A DNA stretch of 64,000 nt, taken from positions 1-64,000 of the forward strand of contig JANYCZ010000079.1 of the NCBI GenBank assembly GCA_025360015.1, in the 5' to 3' direction. This DNA comes from Verrucomicrobiota bacterium. Its GTDB lineage: Bacteria; Verrucomicrobiota; Verrucomicrobiia; Verrucomicrobiales; Verrucomicrobiaceae. The stretch's first letter is position 1. Each line of letters starts with the position of its first letter. The position numbers and the translations under genes were made by a program. Shown one piece after another: positions 23,801 to 32,610 of this stretch. The notes below the pieces were generated by a model, which saw nothing but the letters and a program-made list of their open reading frames with translations, was not told where the DNA came from and did no database searches.

Positions 23801-24178
23801 CTACTTGATCGTGACTTTGGCGCCAGCGGCTTCCAATTTCTTCTTGATCTCTTCGGCTTCTTCCTTTTTGCAGCCTTCCTTGAGCGTCTGCGGAGCGCTC
23901 TCGACGAGCTTCTTCGCTTCTGCAAGGCCAAGGCCAGGAACAACGCCACGGACTTCTTTGATGACGCCAATTTTGTTGGTGCCAGCTTCGGTCAGGATGA
24001 CATCGAACTCGGTCTTCTCTTCCACTGCAGCAGCAGGGGCAGCACCACCAGAGCCCGCGGCGGCGGCAGGAGCAGCGGCGCTAACGCCCCACTTCTCTTC
24101 GAGGGTTTTCACGAGTTCAGCAACTTGCAAGACAGTCAAGCCACTCAGTTCTTCAACGATTTTATTCAGGTCAGCCAT
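23801..24178 (-). CDS. rplL: ribosomal protein bL12 (L7/L12)
   Basis: Stalk protein of the large ribosomal subunit that recruits translation factors; 125 residues. The N-terminal dimerisation helix is [21 protein letters not shown], followed by an Ala/Gly-rich flexible hinge (about 35-52). The C-terminal factor-binding domain begins [21 protein letters not shown] and ends [14 protein letters not shown]. It is separated from rplJ by 128 bases containing two perfect palindromes. Confidence 0.98.
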   Translation of the reverse strand: MADLNKIVEELSGLTVLQVAELVKTLEEKWGVSAAAPAAAAGSGGAAPAAAVEEKTEFDVILTEAGTNKIGVIKEVRGVVPGLGLAEAKKLVESAPQTLKEGCKKEEAEEIKKKLEAAGAKVTIK

Positions 24179-24203
24179 ATTAGTATTTCGGTGTCGCCGC
24201 GTT

Positions 24204-24242
24204 CCGCAGCTGCGGATTAATTAAGAGCAAAAGCTTTTGCTC
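24204..24242. repeat. two perfect palindromes in the rplJ-rplL spacer
   Basis: CCGCAGCTGCGG (24204-24215) and GAGCAAAAGCTTTTGCTC (24225-24242) lie 9 bases apart. On the transcribed minus strand the second comes first, followed by TTAATTAAT. The pair could be a processing signal or partial attenuator that tunes rplL output relative to rplJ. Confidence 0.5.
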
Positions 24243-24306
24243 CGGCGAGGAACCATTGGGTGTTGGGGTATTCAGGCCGTGTGACGGGCCATCTAATCAA
24301 ATTGGG

Positions 24307-24903
24307 TTAAGCAGGTTGTTCAGCGGGTGCGGCTTCCACAGCGGGTGCGGCTTCAGCAGCAGGCGCGGCTTCCACAGCGGGTGCGGCTTCAGCAGCAGGT
24401 GCGGCTTCTTCAGCAGCGGGCGCTCCATCCAGATCGGCCTTGGCCTTGAGCACGCGGGCGAGGGCGGAAGCCGGAGCCTGGAGCATGCCGAGGAGCTGGG
24501 AGAGCAGCGCTTCACGGGAGGGCAGATCGGCAAGGACTTTGATGGCAGCGGCGTCCAGCAGATTGCCGTCGAGCACGCCGACTTTCATCACCGGCTTTTC
24601 GAACTCGGCGTGGAAATTCTTGAGGATCTTGGCCGCGCCGAAAACGTCCTTGGCACCGGTCACGTAGGCGCTCTGGCCGGTGAGGTGTTCACCAAGTTCA
24701 CCCGGGTAGCCGGCCTTTTCAGAGGCCTTCTTCACGAGGTTGTTCTTGAAGACGTGGATTTCTGCTCCGACGGTGCTGAGGCGCTTGCGCAGCTCGGCGA
24801 ATTTGGCAACCTTGAGGCCGGTGTAATCAACAACGAAGAGGAACGGCGAGGCGTTGACCCGTTGCAGCAGGTCATCAATGAGCAATGTTTTGAGAGCTTT
24901 CAT
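24307..24903 (-). CDS. rplJ: ribosomal protein uL10 with a repetitive Ala/Pro/Glu tail
   Basis: Base of the ribosomal stalk, binding 23S rRNA and L12 dimers. The core (about 1-165) is typical: TLLIDDLLQRVNASPFLFVVDYTGLKVAKFAELRK and LPSREALLSQLLGMLQAPASALARVL. At 198 residues it is about 25-30 longer than common L10. The extra part is a tandem tail of units such as EAAPAVEAAPAA, encoded by near-identical 36-base repeats at about 24310-24420. The tail lies beyond the L12-binding helix, so it may be a disordered extension. The gap to rplA is only 18 bases, leaving no room for a classical L10 autoregulatory leader there. Confidence 0.97.
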   Translation of the reverse strand: MKALKTLLIDDLLQRVNASPFLFVVDYTGLKVAKFAELRKRLSTVGAEIHVFKNNLVKKASEKAGYPGELGEHLTGQSAYVTGAKDVFGAAKILKNFHAEFEKPVMKVGVLDGNLLDAAAIKVLADLPSREALLSQLLGMLQAPASALARVLKAKADLDGAPAAEEAAPAAEAAPAVEAAPAAEAAPAVEAAPAEQPA

Positions 24904-24921
24904 GTGTCTGTGCTGCGTGAA

Positions 24922-25620
24922 TTAGAGTTTGATGTACTTCGACACGTCGATGCGAAGCGCCGGCGACATGGTGGCGGCGAGGGTGATGGTTTCGACGTAG
25001 CGGCCACGGGCGGAGGCGGGCTTGGCGCGCACCACAGCTTCGATCAGCGCGGTGGCATTTTCAGTGAGCTGCGGCACTTCGAAGGAAGCTTTGCCCACGG
25101 AGGAGGCGATGTTGCCGTTCTTGTCGAGCTTGAAGTCAGCACGGCCTGCTTTGACGGCCTTGACGGCAGCGGCGGTGTCTTCAGTGACGGTGCCGGTACG
25201 CGGATTGGGCATCAAGCCACGAGGTCCGAGCTGTTTACCGAGTTTACGCACTTCATTCATCGCAGCCGGAGTGGCGATGGCGACGTCGAAGTCCATGAAG
25301 CCTTCCTTCACCTTGGCGATGAGGTCTTCGTTGCCGACGATATCAGCACCGGCGGCCTTGGCGGCATCAGCGGCAGCGCCCTGGGCGAAGACGGCGACGC
25401 GCACGGTCTTGCCGGAGCCATGGGGCAGCGGGCAGGTGCCGCGCACCATCTGGTCGCTCTTCTTCGGATCCACACCCATGCGGAAAGACAGGGTGACGGT
25501 CTGGTTGAACTTGGTGCCAGGGAGTTTGCGCAGGAGTTCGGCCGCTTCTTCGAGCGTGAATGCCTTGCCTGCCGGAACCATCTCGGCTGCTTTCTTGTAA
25601 CGTTTGCTTCTCTTTTGCAT
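24922..25620 (-). CDS. rplA: ribosomal protein uL1
   Basis: Part of the mobile L1 stalk next to the E site; 232 residues, as usual. Characteristic segments are FNQTVTLSFRMGVDPKKSDQMVRGTCPLPHGSGK, GADIVGNEDLIAKV, LGPRGLMPNPRTGTVT and KASFEVPQLTENATALIEAV. In other bacteria L1 represses its own rplKA mRNA; I did not see a clear mimic of the 23S site upstream of rplK, but I could not fold the region. rplK lies 52 bases upstream. Confidence 0.98.
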   Translation of the reverse strand: MQKRSKRYKKAAEMVPAGKAFTLEEAAELLRKLPGTKFNQTVTLSFRMGVDPKKSDQMVRGTCPLPHGSGKTVRVAVFAQGAAADAAKAAGADIVGNEDLIAKVKEGFMDFDVAIATPAAMNEVRKLGKQLGPRGLMPNPRTGTVTEDTAAAVKAVKAGRADFKLDKNGNIASSVGKASFEVPQLTENATALIEAVVRAKPASARGRYVETITLAATMSPALRIDVSKYIKL

Positions 25621-25672
25621 GGTGTGTGTGCAGTGGTGGCGAACTGTGACGTTCTCCTGCTTCGGTTAAGGA

Positions 25673-26098
25673 TTAGTCGATGATTTCGATGCCCATCTGG
25701 CGTGCTGTGCCCGCCATGATGCGGGATGCCATGGTGAGATCGGAAGTGTTGAGGTCGGCGATCTTGAGCTTGGTGGCTTCAAGAAGCTGCGCGCGGGTGA
25801 TTTTGGCGACCTTGATCTTGTTCGCTTCTTTGGAGCCGCTGGCGATGTTGGCGATCTTCTTCAGCAGGTTGGAAGCAGGGGGCTGCTTGGTGATGAAGGT
25901 GAAGCTCTTGTCCTTGTAAACCGTGATCACGGTCGGCAGGACGTCACCACCGGCCTTGGCGGTGGCGGCGTTGAACTCCTTGCAAAAGGCCATGATGTTC
26001 ACACCGGCCTGACCGAGAGCAGGGCCGATGGGCGGTGCGGGGTTGGCGGCACCAGCTTTGATCTGGAGCTTGATGAGTTTGATGATTTCCTTGGCCAT
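25673..26098 (-). CDS. rplK: ribosomal protein uL11
   Basis: GTPase-centre protein of the large subunit; 141 residues, as usual. The N-terminal thiostrepton-region motif [28 protein letters not shown] and the rRNA-binding C-terminal domain ([38 protein letters not shown]) are both intact. It lies 54 bases after nusG in the conserved nusG-rplK order. Confidence 0.98.
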   Translation of the reverse strand: MAKEIIKLIKLQIKAGAANPAPPIGPALGQAGVNIMAFCKEFNAATAKAGGDVLPTVITVYKDKSFTFITKQPPASNLLKKIANIASGSKEANKIKVAKITRAQLLEATKLKIADLNTSDLTMASRIMAGTARQMGIEIID

Positions 26099-26152
26099 GT
26101 CTTTGTGTTCCTTGCTTGCTTGAGTTGAGATTCAGTGCGGCGGCGGGGCGGC

Positions 26153-26722
26153 TTATGCCTTCTCGACCTGCCAGTATTCGAGATCGACCGGAGTGGAGCG
26201 CCCGAAAATATTGACGGACACGCGCAGCACGCCGCGTTCCGGATCGATCTCTTCAACGATGCCGTTCTGGCTTTCGAAGGGACCATCGGCCACACGCACG
26301 GTGTCACCGAGATTGAAGGCGATCTTTGGTACGGCGCCTTCGGCTTTGTCGCCCACCTGGGCCAGCATGGCCTCCACTTCCTTGGCGCGCATCGGGATCG
26401 GGTGATCCTTGGTGCCGGCGAAGTTGAGGACGCCGTCGGTTTCCTTCACGAAATACCAGGTGCGGTCCATCAGACGGTTGTGCTCGTCGAGGAGGTGGCA
26501 GTTGGCGATGACGTAGCCGGGGAAGAACTTGCGGTTGCTTTCAGAGCGCTTGCCCTTCTTGACTTCGGCCACGCGCTCCATCGGCACGAGGACCTGGAAG
26601 ACTAAATCACCCATCTCCTCTTTCTCAATGCGGCGAAGCATGCTGTCACGGACCTTCTGTTCAAGGCCGGAGCGGACGTGGATGACAAACCACTGGTCGC
26701 GGGGTGAGGGGATAGCTCCCAT
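26153..26722 (-). CDS. nusG: transcription termination/antitermination factor NusG
   Basis: Binds RNA polymerase and links it to Rho or the ribosome. The NGN domain (about 8-120) has QWFVIHVRSGLEQKVRDSM and FFPGYVIANCHL. The KOW domain (about 133-189) has NLGDTVRVADGPFESQNGIVEEIDPERGVLRVSV. The protein is 189 residues. It follows secE by 39 bases, as in most bacteria. Confidence 0.97.
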   Translation of the reverse strand: MGAIPSPRDQWFVIHVRSGLEQKVRDSMLRRIEKEEMGDLVFQVLVPMERVAEVKKGKRSESNRKFFPGYVIANCHLLDEHNRLMDRTWYFVKETDGVLNFAGTKDHPIPMRAKEVEAMLAQVGDKAEGAVPKIAFNLGDTVRVADGPFESQNGIVEEIDPERGVLRVSVNIFGRSTPVDLEYWQVEKA

Positions 26723-26761
26723 AAGGATTCGGAAAAAAGGGGGTTGGGGGAAAACGGAAAA

Positions 26762-26980
26762 TTATACACCCAGCTTCTGCGCGGCCTCAAAGGCCCACTT
26801 GAAACTGATGTCAAACGCTGCCACGAAGCCTCCGAGGAGGATCATCGCGACGAAGACCACCACTGTGGATTCAATCAGCTCGCGGTATTTGACGAAGCCT
26901 TTTTCTTTCGGGTCCCAGGGCCACGTGGCCTTCTTGAGCTCGAGGAAAACCTCGCTGATATATTTGCGGATGCGACTCAT
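26762..26980 (-). CDS. secE: preprotein translocase subunit SecE
   Basis: The minimal, single-span form of SecE, 72 residues. An amphipathic N-terminal helix (SRIRKYISEVFLELKKATWPWDPKE, with the conserved KKATWP-type motif) precedes one transmembrane segment (about 36-60, STVVVFVAMILLGGFVAAFD). It stabilises SecY in the inner membrane. I chose MSRIRKYIS as the start because further upstream the frame runs toward the tRNA gene. Confidence 0.95.
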   Translation of the reverse strand: MSRIRKYISEVFLELKKATWPWDPKEKGFVKYRELIESTVVVFVAMILLGGFVAAFDISFKWAFEAAQKLGV

Positions 26981-27022
26981 GTGAAGCGTTTCGTTTTCTG
27001 CGGATGTTTCCGGGATTTTCGC

Positions 27023-27098
27023 TGGCAGGCCAGGAGGGACTCGAACCCACAACCAACGGTTTTGGAGACCGCTACTCTACCAATTGAGCTACTGACCT
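27023..27098 (-). tRNA. tRNA-Trp (CCA anticodon)
   Basis: A cloverleaf is readable on the minus strand. The 7-bp acceptor stem is AGGTCAG/CTGGCCT, the anticodon loop CTCCAAA gives anticodon CCA, the T-arm contains GGTTCGAGTCC, and a genomically encoded CCA end follows discriminator G. It sits between tuf and secE, the position found in Chlamydiae and several other phyla. Confidence 0.95.
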
Positions 27099-27191
27099 GT
27101 ATGAGCGAGAATTGCTTCCCGGAATGAATAACGGATGGATTTACTTTGGCAAGTCCGACGCCTCGTTTCGTTCCTGTCGGAGACGAAATCA

Positions 27192-27220
27192 CCGCCGGGC
27201 CTGTGCGCCAGACCCGGCGG
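27192..27220 (-). terminator. strong hairpin downstream of tuf
   Basis: CCGCCGGG and CCCGGCGG enclose a 13-base loop between the tuf stop and tRNA-Trp. On the minus strand the stem is followed by TGATTTCG, a weak T-run. It probably reduces read-through from tuf into the tRNA-Trp-secE-nusG unit, or marks a processing site. Confidence 0.5.
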
Positions 27221-27248
27221 GGATTCGAGACAAACGAACTGCGCGAGA

Positions 27249-28433
27249 CTAGTCGAGGATGGTGGCCACGCGGCCTGCACCCACGGTCTTGCCACCCTCG
27301 CGGATGGCGAAACGGATGGTCTTTTCCATGGCGATCGGGGTGATCAGCTCGACTTCGATCGAGACGTTGTCACCGGGCATCACCATTTCAACGCCTTCTG
27401 GAAGCTTCACGCTGCCGGTCACGTCCGTGGTGCGGAAGTAGAACTGCGGGCGGTAGTTGTTGAAGAAAGGAGTGTGGCGGCCGCCTTCGTCCTTGGAAAG
27501 AACGTACACCTCTGCGGTGAACTTCTTGTGGGGAGTGACGGAACCTGGCTTGGCGATGACCTGACCGCGCTCGATGTCCGTCTTCTTCGTGCCGCGAAGC
27601 AGGAGGCCGACGTTGTCGCCTGCACGACCTTCGTCGAGCAACTTGCGGAACATTTCGATGTCGGTGACGGTCGTCTTGACGGTCGGGCGGATGCCGACGA
27701 TTTCGACTTCAGACATCTTCTTGACGATACCACGCTCAACACGGCCGGTGCAGACGGTACCACGACCTTCGATCGCGAACACGTCTTCGACTGGCATGAG
27801 GAAGTCCTTGTCAATCGGACGCTCTGGAAGCGGAATGTAGCTGTCCACAGCGTCCATCAGCTTGTTGATGTTGGCTTCATGCTCAGGATTGCCTTCGAGA
27901 GCCTTGAGTGCGGAACCCCGGACGATCGGGATTTCGTCACCTGGGAAGTCATACTTGGAAAGGAGGTCGCGAACTTCCATTTCGACGAGGTCGAGGAGTT
28001 CTGGATCGTCAACCATGTCCACTTTGTTCATGAACACCACAAGGGCAGGAACGCCAACCTGACGGGCGAGCAGGATGTGCTCACGGGTCTGGGGCATCGG
28101 GCCGTCAGCAGCGGAAACGACGAGGATGCCACCGTCCATCTGTGCAGCGCCGGTGATCATGTTCTTCACATAGTCAGCGTGTCCGGGACAATCGACGTGC
28201 GCGTAATGACGCTTTTCGGTCTCATACTCCACGTGAGCGGTGTTGATCGTAATGCCGCGTTCCTTTTCTTCAGGAGCTGCGTCGATCTGATCATATGCAC
28301 GTGCCTGGGCGAAGCCCTTCTTGGAAAGGACGGTCGTGATGGCGGCGGTCAGGGTGGTCTTGCCGTGGTCAACGTGGCCAATCGTGCCGATGTTGACGTG
28401 CGGCTTGTTGCGTTGGAATGCTTCTTTAGCCAT
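27249..28433 (-). CDS. tuf: elongation factor Tu
   Basis: GTP-dependent carrier of aminoacyl-tRNA to the ribosome; 394 residues, the E. coli length. The G1 loop GHVDHGKT is at 19-26. [12 protein letters not shown] is in switch [13 protein letters not shown] in G3, NKVDMVDD in G4 and the SALKALEG-type segment in G5. Domains 2 and 3 are complete to the end [11 protein letters not shown]. It is preceded by tRNA-Thr and the likely operon promoter. The start is [14 protein letters not shown], by family alignment. Confidence 0.99.
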   Translation of the reverse strand: MAKEAFQRNKPHVNIGTIGHVDHGKTTLTAAITTVLSKKGFAQARAYDQIDAAPEEKERGITINTAHVEYETEKRHYAHVDCPGHADYVKNMITGAAQMDGGILVVSAADGPMPQTREHILLARQVGVPALVVFMNKVDMVDDPELLDLVEMEVRDLLSKYDFPGDEIPIVRGSALKALEGNPEHEANINKLMDAVDSYIPLPERPIDKDFLMPVEDVFAIEGRGTVCTGRVERGIVKKMSEVEIVGIRPTVKTTVTDIEMFRKLLDEGRAGDNVGLLLRGTKKTDIERGQVIAKPGSVTPHKKFTAEVYVLSKDEGGRHTPFFNNYRPQFYFRTTDVTGSVKLPEGVEMVMPGDNVSIEVELITPIAMEKTIRFAIREGGKTVGAGRVATILD

Positions 28434-28508
28434 GGGTGGAGTTAGTTGAGGGGGTGCGCTTGGGACTGGTTCGTTTGTCGTGTTTCGAAGATCCCCACGG
28501 ACTGCCAC

Positions 28509-28583
28509 TGGAGCTGTTAGAGGGACTTGAACCCTCGACCTCGTCCTTACCAAGGACGTGCTCTACCACTGAGCTATAACAGC
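28509..28583 (-). tRNA. tRNA-Thr (GGT anticodon)
   Basis: A cloverleaf is readable on the minus strand. The acceptor stem is GCTGTTA/TAACAGC, the anticodon loop TTGGTAA gives GGT (codons ACC and ACT), the T-arm contains GGTTCAAGTCC, and an encoded CCA follows discriminator T. It is the first gene of the tuf unit, 75 bases upstream of the tuf start. Confidence 0.95.
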
Positions 28584-28706
28584 TTAACCTGCGGCGGTTC
28601 TGTGAGAAACCTCCTCCTCTTTCGACAAGAAAACCGGGATATGACAACCTCCATGACTGACGTCAGGAGACAGTACACCCCGGCTTTGTTCCGAAAAAGT
28701 GGGACG

Positions 28707-28734
28707 ATACTAGGACAGTAGGGGACTCTGTCAA
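28707..28734 (-). promoter_or_regulatory. promoter for the tRNA-Thr-tuf-secE-nusG-rpl-rpo unit
   Basis: On the minus strand a perfect TTGACA (28729-28734) is followed after 16 bp by TAGTAT (28707-28712, four of six consensus bases), about 120 bases before tRNA-Thr. GC-rich bases CGTCCC just after the -10 could be a stringent-type discriminator. The rest of 28584-28906 holds no gene that I can support. Confidence 0.6.
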
Positions 28735-28906
28735 AGAGTATTTGGATTGTTTGAGAAAGATTTGGCAATCTTTCGGCGCCACTTCTTGCAGTGCCTTGCG
28801 CAGGCAGACGGCTCACGGGGGCATCAGACTCACGAAAGCGGCTTTATTTCAGCTTGGTTCTCCAGCTGGCAGACTCATACTCTGCCCAGGCCCCCTTCCC
28901 TCCCCC

Positions 28907-30259
28907 ATGCACCGACACCTTGCCAGCCTTGCCCTCCTGCTGCTGGCCGTGACAGGCCTGCGCGCCGCAGAAGACGTGGGCGTGGTGGTGAAGGGCATCG
29001 TCAAAAACGCCCGCGCAGGTCATCAGGAGGCGCTGGCTCCGCTGAAGGATCTGCATGCGCAGAAGCTGGCGGGAGAGGCCGTACTCTCCCTGGTGGGCGA
29101 CAGACGCACAGGCATCGGCATCAAACTGCGTCTGGCCGAGATCGTGGCGGACTGGCCTGAGGGTGAGGGACGCGCCGTGCTGGCCGACTGGCTGGCAAAG
29201 CACCCTGCCTGCGATGACGATGCGCTGCTGTTCTTTTCGGGCATCCGTCTGAGGGATGCGCGCACCTTTTTCTGGAACATCCTCACGCAGATCAAAGGCC
29301 CGCTCACATCGGTGAAACAGCCCGAACGCATCGCGATCGCAGCCCTGGCGCTGGGCAACTTTCAGGACAATCCGGAAGTCGTGGTAGCCCGTGTGGCGGA
29401 GCTGCTCGCCCCGGCCAACGCCCACGTCATGCGCGCCTGCGCTGCGGAGGCTCTGGGCGGCATTCGCAGCCCCCTCGCCCTGCAGGCCCTCCTGCCCCAC
29501 CTGAACGACGACGCCATCGGCGATGCCGTCCACTGCTCCCTCTTTCAACTCACTGGCCAGGACTTCGCCAACGACCCGGACAAATGGAAGGCCTGGATCG
29601 TTGCCCAGGGCACGAACATCCCGTGGAAAATGCTGCCCCGCAGCGACTACGCGGAATTCCTCAAGCTGCAGAAGCTCCTTAAGCCCCTGGATGACGACCC
29701 CGCCATGAATATGGCCTCCTTTTACGGCCTGGAAATCCGGGGCAAAGGCGCGCTCTTCATCCTCGATGTGAGCGGCAGCATGACGAGGGACGACCGCATC
29801 GGCAAACTCAAGGCGCAGATGAGCAACCTGCTCACCGCCCTGCAAAACAAATCCACCAAGCTGCGCTACGGCATCACCACCTTCGGCGCCAACGTGGACT
29901 CCTGCTTCTCCGCCCGTGGCATGGCGCTAAACGACGAGAAAAATCACAAACAGGCTGTGCAGTTTGTGGACCGCATCGTCGCCGGCGGCGGCACCCCCAT
30001 GTGCGAGGCCTTCAACCACGCCCTCACCCGCATCCTCCCCGAAGGCAGCATCGACTCTCTCTACTTCCTCAGCGATGGTCAACCCACCGACGGCTCCCCG
30101 GCCCAGGTGCTCGACCTCGCCCAGCGCATCCACACCCAGTTCAAGGTCCGCATCTCCACCATCAGCATCGGCGAAGAAACCGTGCCTGGCAGCACCGAGC
30201 CCTCGCTGCTGAGTCAGATCGCGAAGACCTGTGAAGGGACGTTTACGGTGCCGCCGTGA
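28907..30259 (+). CDS. secreted von Willebrand factor A domain protein
   Basis: A 450-residue exported protein. It has a signal peptide (HLASLALLLLAVTGLRA) and a helical, HEAT-like repeat region (about 30-265) with repeated patterns such as IAIAALALGNFQDNPEVVVARVAELL. The C-terminal VWA domain (about 280-450) has an intact MIDAS: DVSGSMT with Asp287, later a threonine in GGGTPMCEAF and Asp in FLSDGQPTDGS. It likely binds a protein partner through a divalent metal in the periplasm; the partner is unknown. I chose the ATG directly before the signal peptide. A convergent secreted HEAT-like protein lies 92 bases downstream. Confidence 0.85.
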   Translation: MHRHLASLALLLLAVTGLRAAEDVGVVVKGIVKNARAGHQEALAPLKDLHAQKLAGEAVLSLVGDRRTGIGIKLRLAEIVADWPEGEGRAVLADWLAKHPACDDDALLFFSGIRLRDARTFFWNILTQIKGPLTSVKQPERIAIAALALGNFQDNPEVVVARVAELLAPANAHVMRACAAEALGGIRSPLALQALLPHLNDDAIGDAVHCSLFQLTGQDFANDPDKWKAWIVAQGTNIPWKMLPRSDYAEFLKLQKLLKPLDDDPAMNMASFYGLEIRGKGALFILDVSGSMTRDDRIGKLKAQMSNLLTALQNKSTKLRYGITTFGANVDSCFSARGMALNDEKNHKQAVQFVDRIVAGGGTPMCEAFNHALTRILPEGSIDSLYFLSDGQPTDGSPAQVLDLAQRIHTQFKVRISTISIGEETVPGSTEPSLLSQIAKTCEGTFTVPP

Positions 30260-30351
30260 AGTGCTCATAACCCTTGGCACGATCCCAAGGCATGTGCCTG
30301 CACATCAATGAGATCAAAAACGCATGCCGTACGGGGGCGTGTCTGCAGGGG

Positions 30352-31593
30352 TCAGAAATGGCGCTGAGCCGGGGGTGTGCGGTGCTCGATCCAGTCTTGC
30401 ATGTTGGTGATGTGCCCGTCCAGATCCTGCACTAAAAACTGATCGGCCTTTCTGGCCTTCAGGCCCGCATGCACCTCACGCATGGCTGCCAGGGATTTCT
30501 CTCCGCCGATGATGGAGAGGGTGCGAAACACGTTCTTCAGGATTTGCTCACTTTTGGCATTCGGATTGACGAAGCGCAATACCAAAGCCTCGTGTTCAGG
30601 GCTGGGATAATGTGCCAGCAGGCGGATGGCTGCGCCAATGAAAGCGCTTTCGTCGGCGGGGGCCGCATGGGTCTCCAGCTCAGTGGTGATGATCTTCTGC
30701 TCGGCAGGGGTGAGATCCTTGCGTAAAGAAAGCGCGCTCAAGGCCTTTGTGCTTGCCCTTCCGCCCCATTTGGGGATTTCAAAATACTGAATTTGGAGAA
30801 GGGCGAAGAGCTGGGGCTTGAACTCCGGGCGGGTGGCCAGGGCTTTTTCAGCGCGTGCCATGCTCGGACCATCGGGAATACAACACGGAAAACAATCTTC
30901 CAGGGCCTTGCTCAACGCGGGACTCATGGGTGCGGCACGGCCTTCGATGGATGAAACGGCGTCCATGGCGTGATAATAAAGGTTACAACCTGCTTCCGTG
31001 GGGTCGGACCGGTGACTCTCGGCGTATTTCAAGAGCGGCCTGATGGAACTGAGAGTGCCTGTGCTTTTTAGCGCGCCCATGGCGTAGAAGGCGGCATGCT
31101 CGTTATTCCGGGGATACGATGCGGTGAAAGGGGCCGAGGTATCGCTGAGATACTGGTCCAGCACCGCTTCATTTTCCGGGCTGGGGGGATTCTCCAGCAG
31201 CCACAGCCCCTCGGTCTTCAAGACTTCGTCCACCGGCCCATTAGGACGCGAGAGTCTGGAGAGCAGCAGCTCGCGCAGCCAGACCTGATGGGCGGCGCTC
31301 AAGCTGCGGCGCGCATGAATGGCCTGGATCACAAGACGGAGATGCTCGGGGCTGCCCGCGGGATCGCTGGTGATTTTTTGCATCAGCTCCAAGATGGCTG
31401 GCTCGGCTGCCGTCACCTTGGCCAGCAGCTTAGCTTCGTCCGGTTTTTCCTGCGCCTGCGCGAGATGCTGAAACCACGGCTTTGCCTTCGACGGAAGGGA
31501 GGTGTAACTCGGAAAGTCAGCAGGAGCATAACCGCCAGCCAGAGCCGCCGTGAAGCTAAGAGACAGCGCAAGGAGCAAGGCAGGCGTTCGCAT
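30352..31593 (-). CDS. secreted HEAT-like repeat protein of unknown function
   Basis: A 413-residue protein with a clear signal peptide (RTPALLLALSLSFTAALAGG). The remainder is almost entirely helical and resembles HEAT/armadillo repeats, for example LLLSRLSRPNGPVDEVLKTEGLWLL and IIGGEKSLAAMREVHAGL. One cysteine cluster, EDCFPCCIPDG, is near residue 235. No enzyme motif is visible. The convergent VWA protein next door also has a HEAT-like region, so the two may interact in the periplasm; this is only suggested by context. Confidence 0.65.
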   Translation of the reverse strand: MRTPALLLALSLSFTAALAGGYAPADFPSYTSLPSKAKPWFQHLAQAQEKPDEAKLLAKVTAAEPAILELMQKITSDPAGSPEHLRLVIQAIHARRSLSAAHQVWLRELLLSRLSRPNGPVDEVLKTEGLWLLENPPSPENEAVLDQYLSDTSAPFTASYPRNNEHAAFYAMGALKSTGTLSSIRPLLKYAESHRSDPTEAGCNLYYHAMDAVSSIEGRAAPMSPALSKALEDCFPCCIPDGPSMARAEKALATRPEFKPQLFALLQIQYFEIPKWGGRASTKALSALSLRKDLTPAEQKIITTELETHAAPADESAFIGAAIRLLAHYPSPEHEALVLRFVNPNAKSEQILKNVFRTLSIIGGEKSLAAMREVHAGLKARKADQFLVQDLDGHITNMQDWIEHRTPPAQRHF

Positions 31594-31797
31594 GGGAAAG
31601 ATTCTTCGTGGGTCGGTTGATTGCAGAAGAGCACATCCGCGCAGAGGCGACAGCAGCCACTGCTGGCCTCCATCATGACCAAACTAGCACGCGGTGACGA
31701 CTTCGTGCAAGCGAGTTGGAGGTGGAAGGCGGTGGGACCTTTACGGTGCCGCAGTGAAGGGGAGAGGTGGTTTGTTCTCGATCATGTCGCATCCTAT

Positions 31798-31967
31798 GGT
31801 TGCCGGTTGCCCACCCTAAGCACGGCAACTCGGCAACTTGACCAGCCCCGCGTCCGTTTGCTTGCGCACGGAGAGGCATCATGTGGTATTGAACAGCACC
31901 AAGTGGTACTTTTTTTGCCGAAGGGCCAAATCCTGATGGCAACTTTTACCCCCCCTGCTGGTTGCCG
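31798..31967 (+). repeat. GGTTGCC element, copy 1
   Basis: An inverted repeat (GGTTGCCGGTTGCC at 31798-31811 facing GGCAACTCGGCAAC at about 31823-31837) is followed 100 bases later by ATGGCAACTTTTA-CCCCCC-TGGTTGCCGT at 31937-31967. Copies 2 and 3 have the same two-part layout. Confidence 0.6.
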
Positions 31968-32245
31968 TGTTTTCCATCGAAGAAGGCTGCGGATCATGCA
32001 TGACAGGAGAGGGATCGTCCCGATCCCTCAGCGCTCCGCTTTCATGCCTGACCCCACATGGAAAGGAGTATCTGGGCTTTGCTTTTTAAGCTGTGGCCGA
32101 GGCGGAGCGTGGAGGGATCAGGATGATCACCTCCTTCGCCAGCGGGCGCGAAACACCCACATCTTCCACCATTTCAACGAGAGAGTGTGCGAACGAGCCT
32201 GTGCCGGGTGAGCCATGGAAAGCTCCGAATCGTGGGCGGAAGCCA

Positions 32246-32430
32246 TGGCAACTTAAGCCCCCTCTGGTTGCCGTCTTTTTGCGCTTTCATGTCCTTAAAA
32301 GACTGCGGCCTGCATTTCACTGCCGCCGCCTGCATCCTGCTGCCACTTCCTGCGCTAACTTTTTGGACTGTCTTCATCACCTTGGTTGCCGGTTGCCCAC
32401 CCTATATTCTCGCTGTGGCAACCGGCAACC
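32246..32430 (-). repeat. GGTTGCC element, copy 2 (inverted)
   Basis: The two parts occur in opposite order to copies 1 and 3: CATGGCAACTTAAGCCCCC with TGGTTGCCGT at 32246-32274, then a perfect 14-bp inverted repeat GGTTGCCGGTTGCC (32384-32397) / GGCAACCGGCAACC (32417-32430). The internal segment is similar to the reverse complement of copy 3, including a stretch that reads ILLPLPA in both. Confidence 0.65.
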
Positions 32431-32610
32431 ACCGGCGGTGTGGCTTCGCCTGCAGACAGGTGACTTCCAATATGTCCATAATTTCAACGGGGGGATGTAC
32501 ACACGCAGCAAGCCAGGTGGAAAAACACTTCCTCTTTGACCGCCATCTGTTTCCATCTCCGGCTTGCCTCGACATAAACCAACGATTCCAGCATGTAGGC
32601 ATTCGCGCCG

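Larger units (their letters stand above)
31594..32610. other. 1-kb gene-poor region with inverted repeats
   Basis: Open frames here are inconsistent and overlap repeats. The content is mainly two copies of a GGTTGCC-type element (31798-31967 and 32246-32430). There is also a related pair of motifs, ATTTCAACG followed by purines and GTGTGC or GTACACACG (about 32173 and 32487). I see no RNA gene or supported coding region. Confidence 0.5.

Noticed and set aside
24904-24921. Canonical L10 autoregulatory leader before rplJ
   Set aside because: Only 18 bases separate rplA and rplJ, so there is no room for the usual structured leader in this gap.
31594-32610. Prophage or transposon remnant
   Set aside because: No integrase, transposase or phage gene fragment can be recognised; only short non-coding repeats are present.
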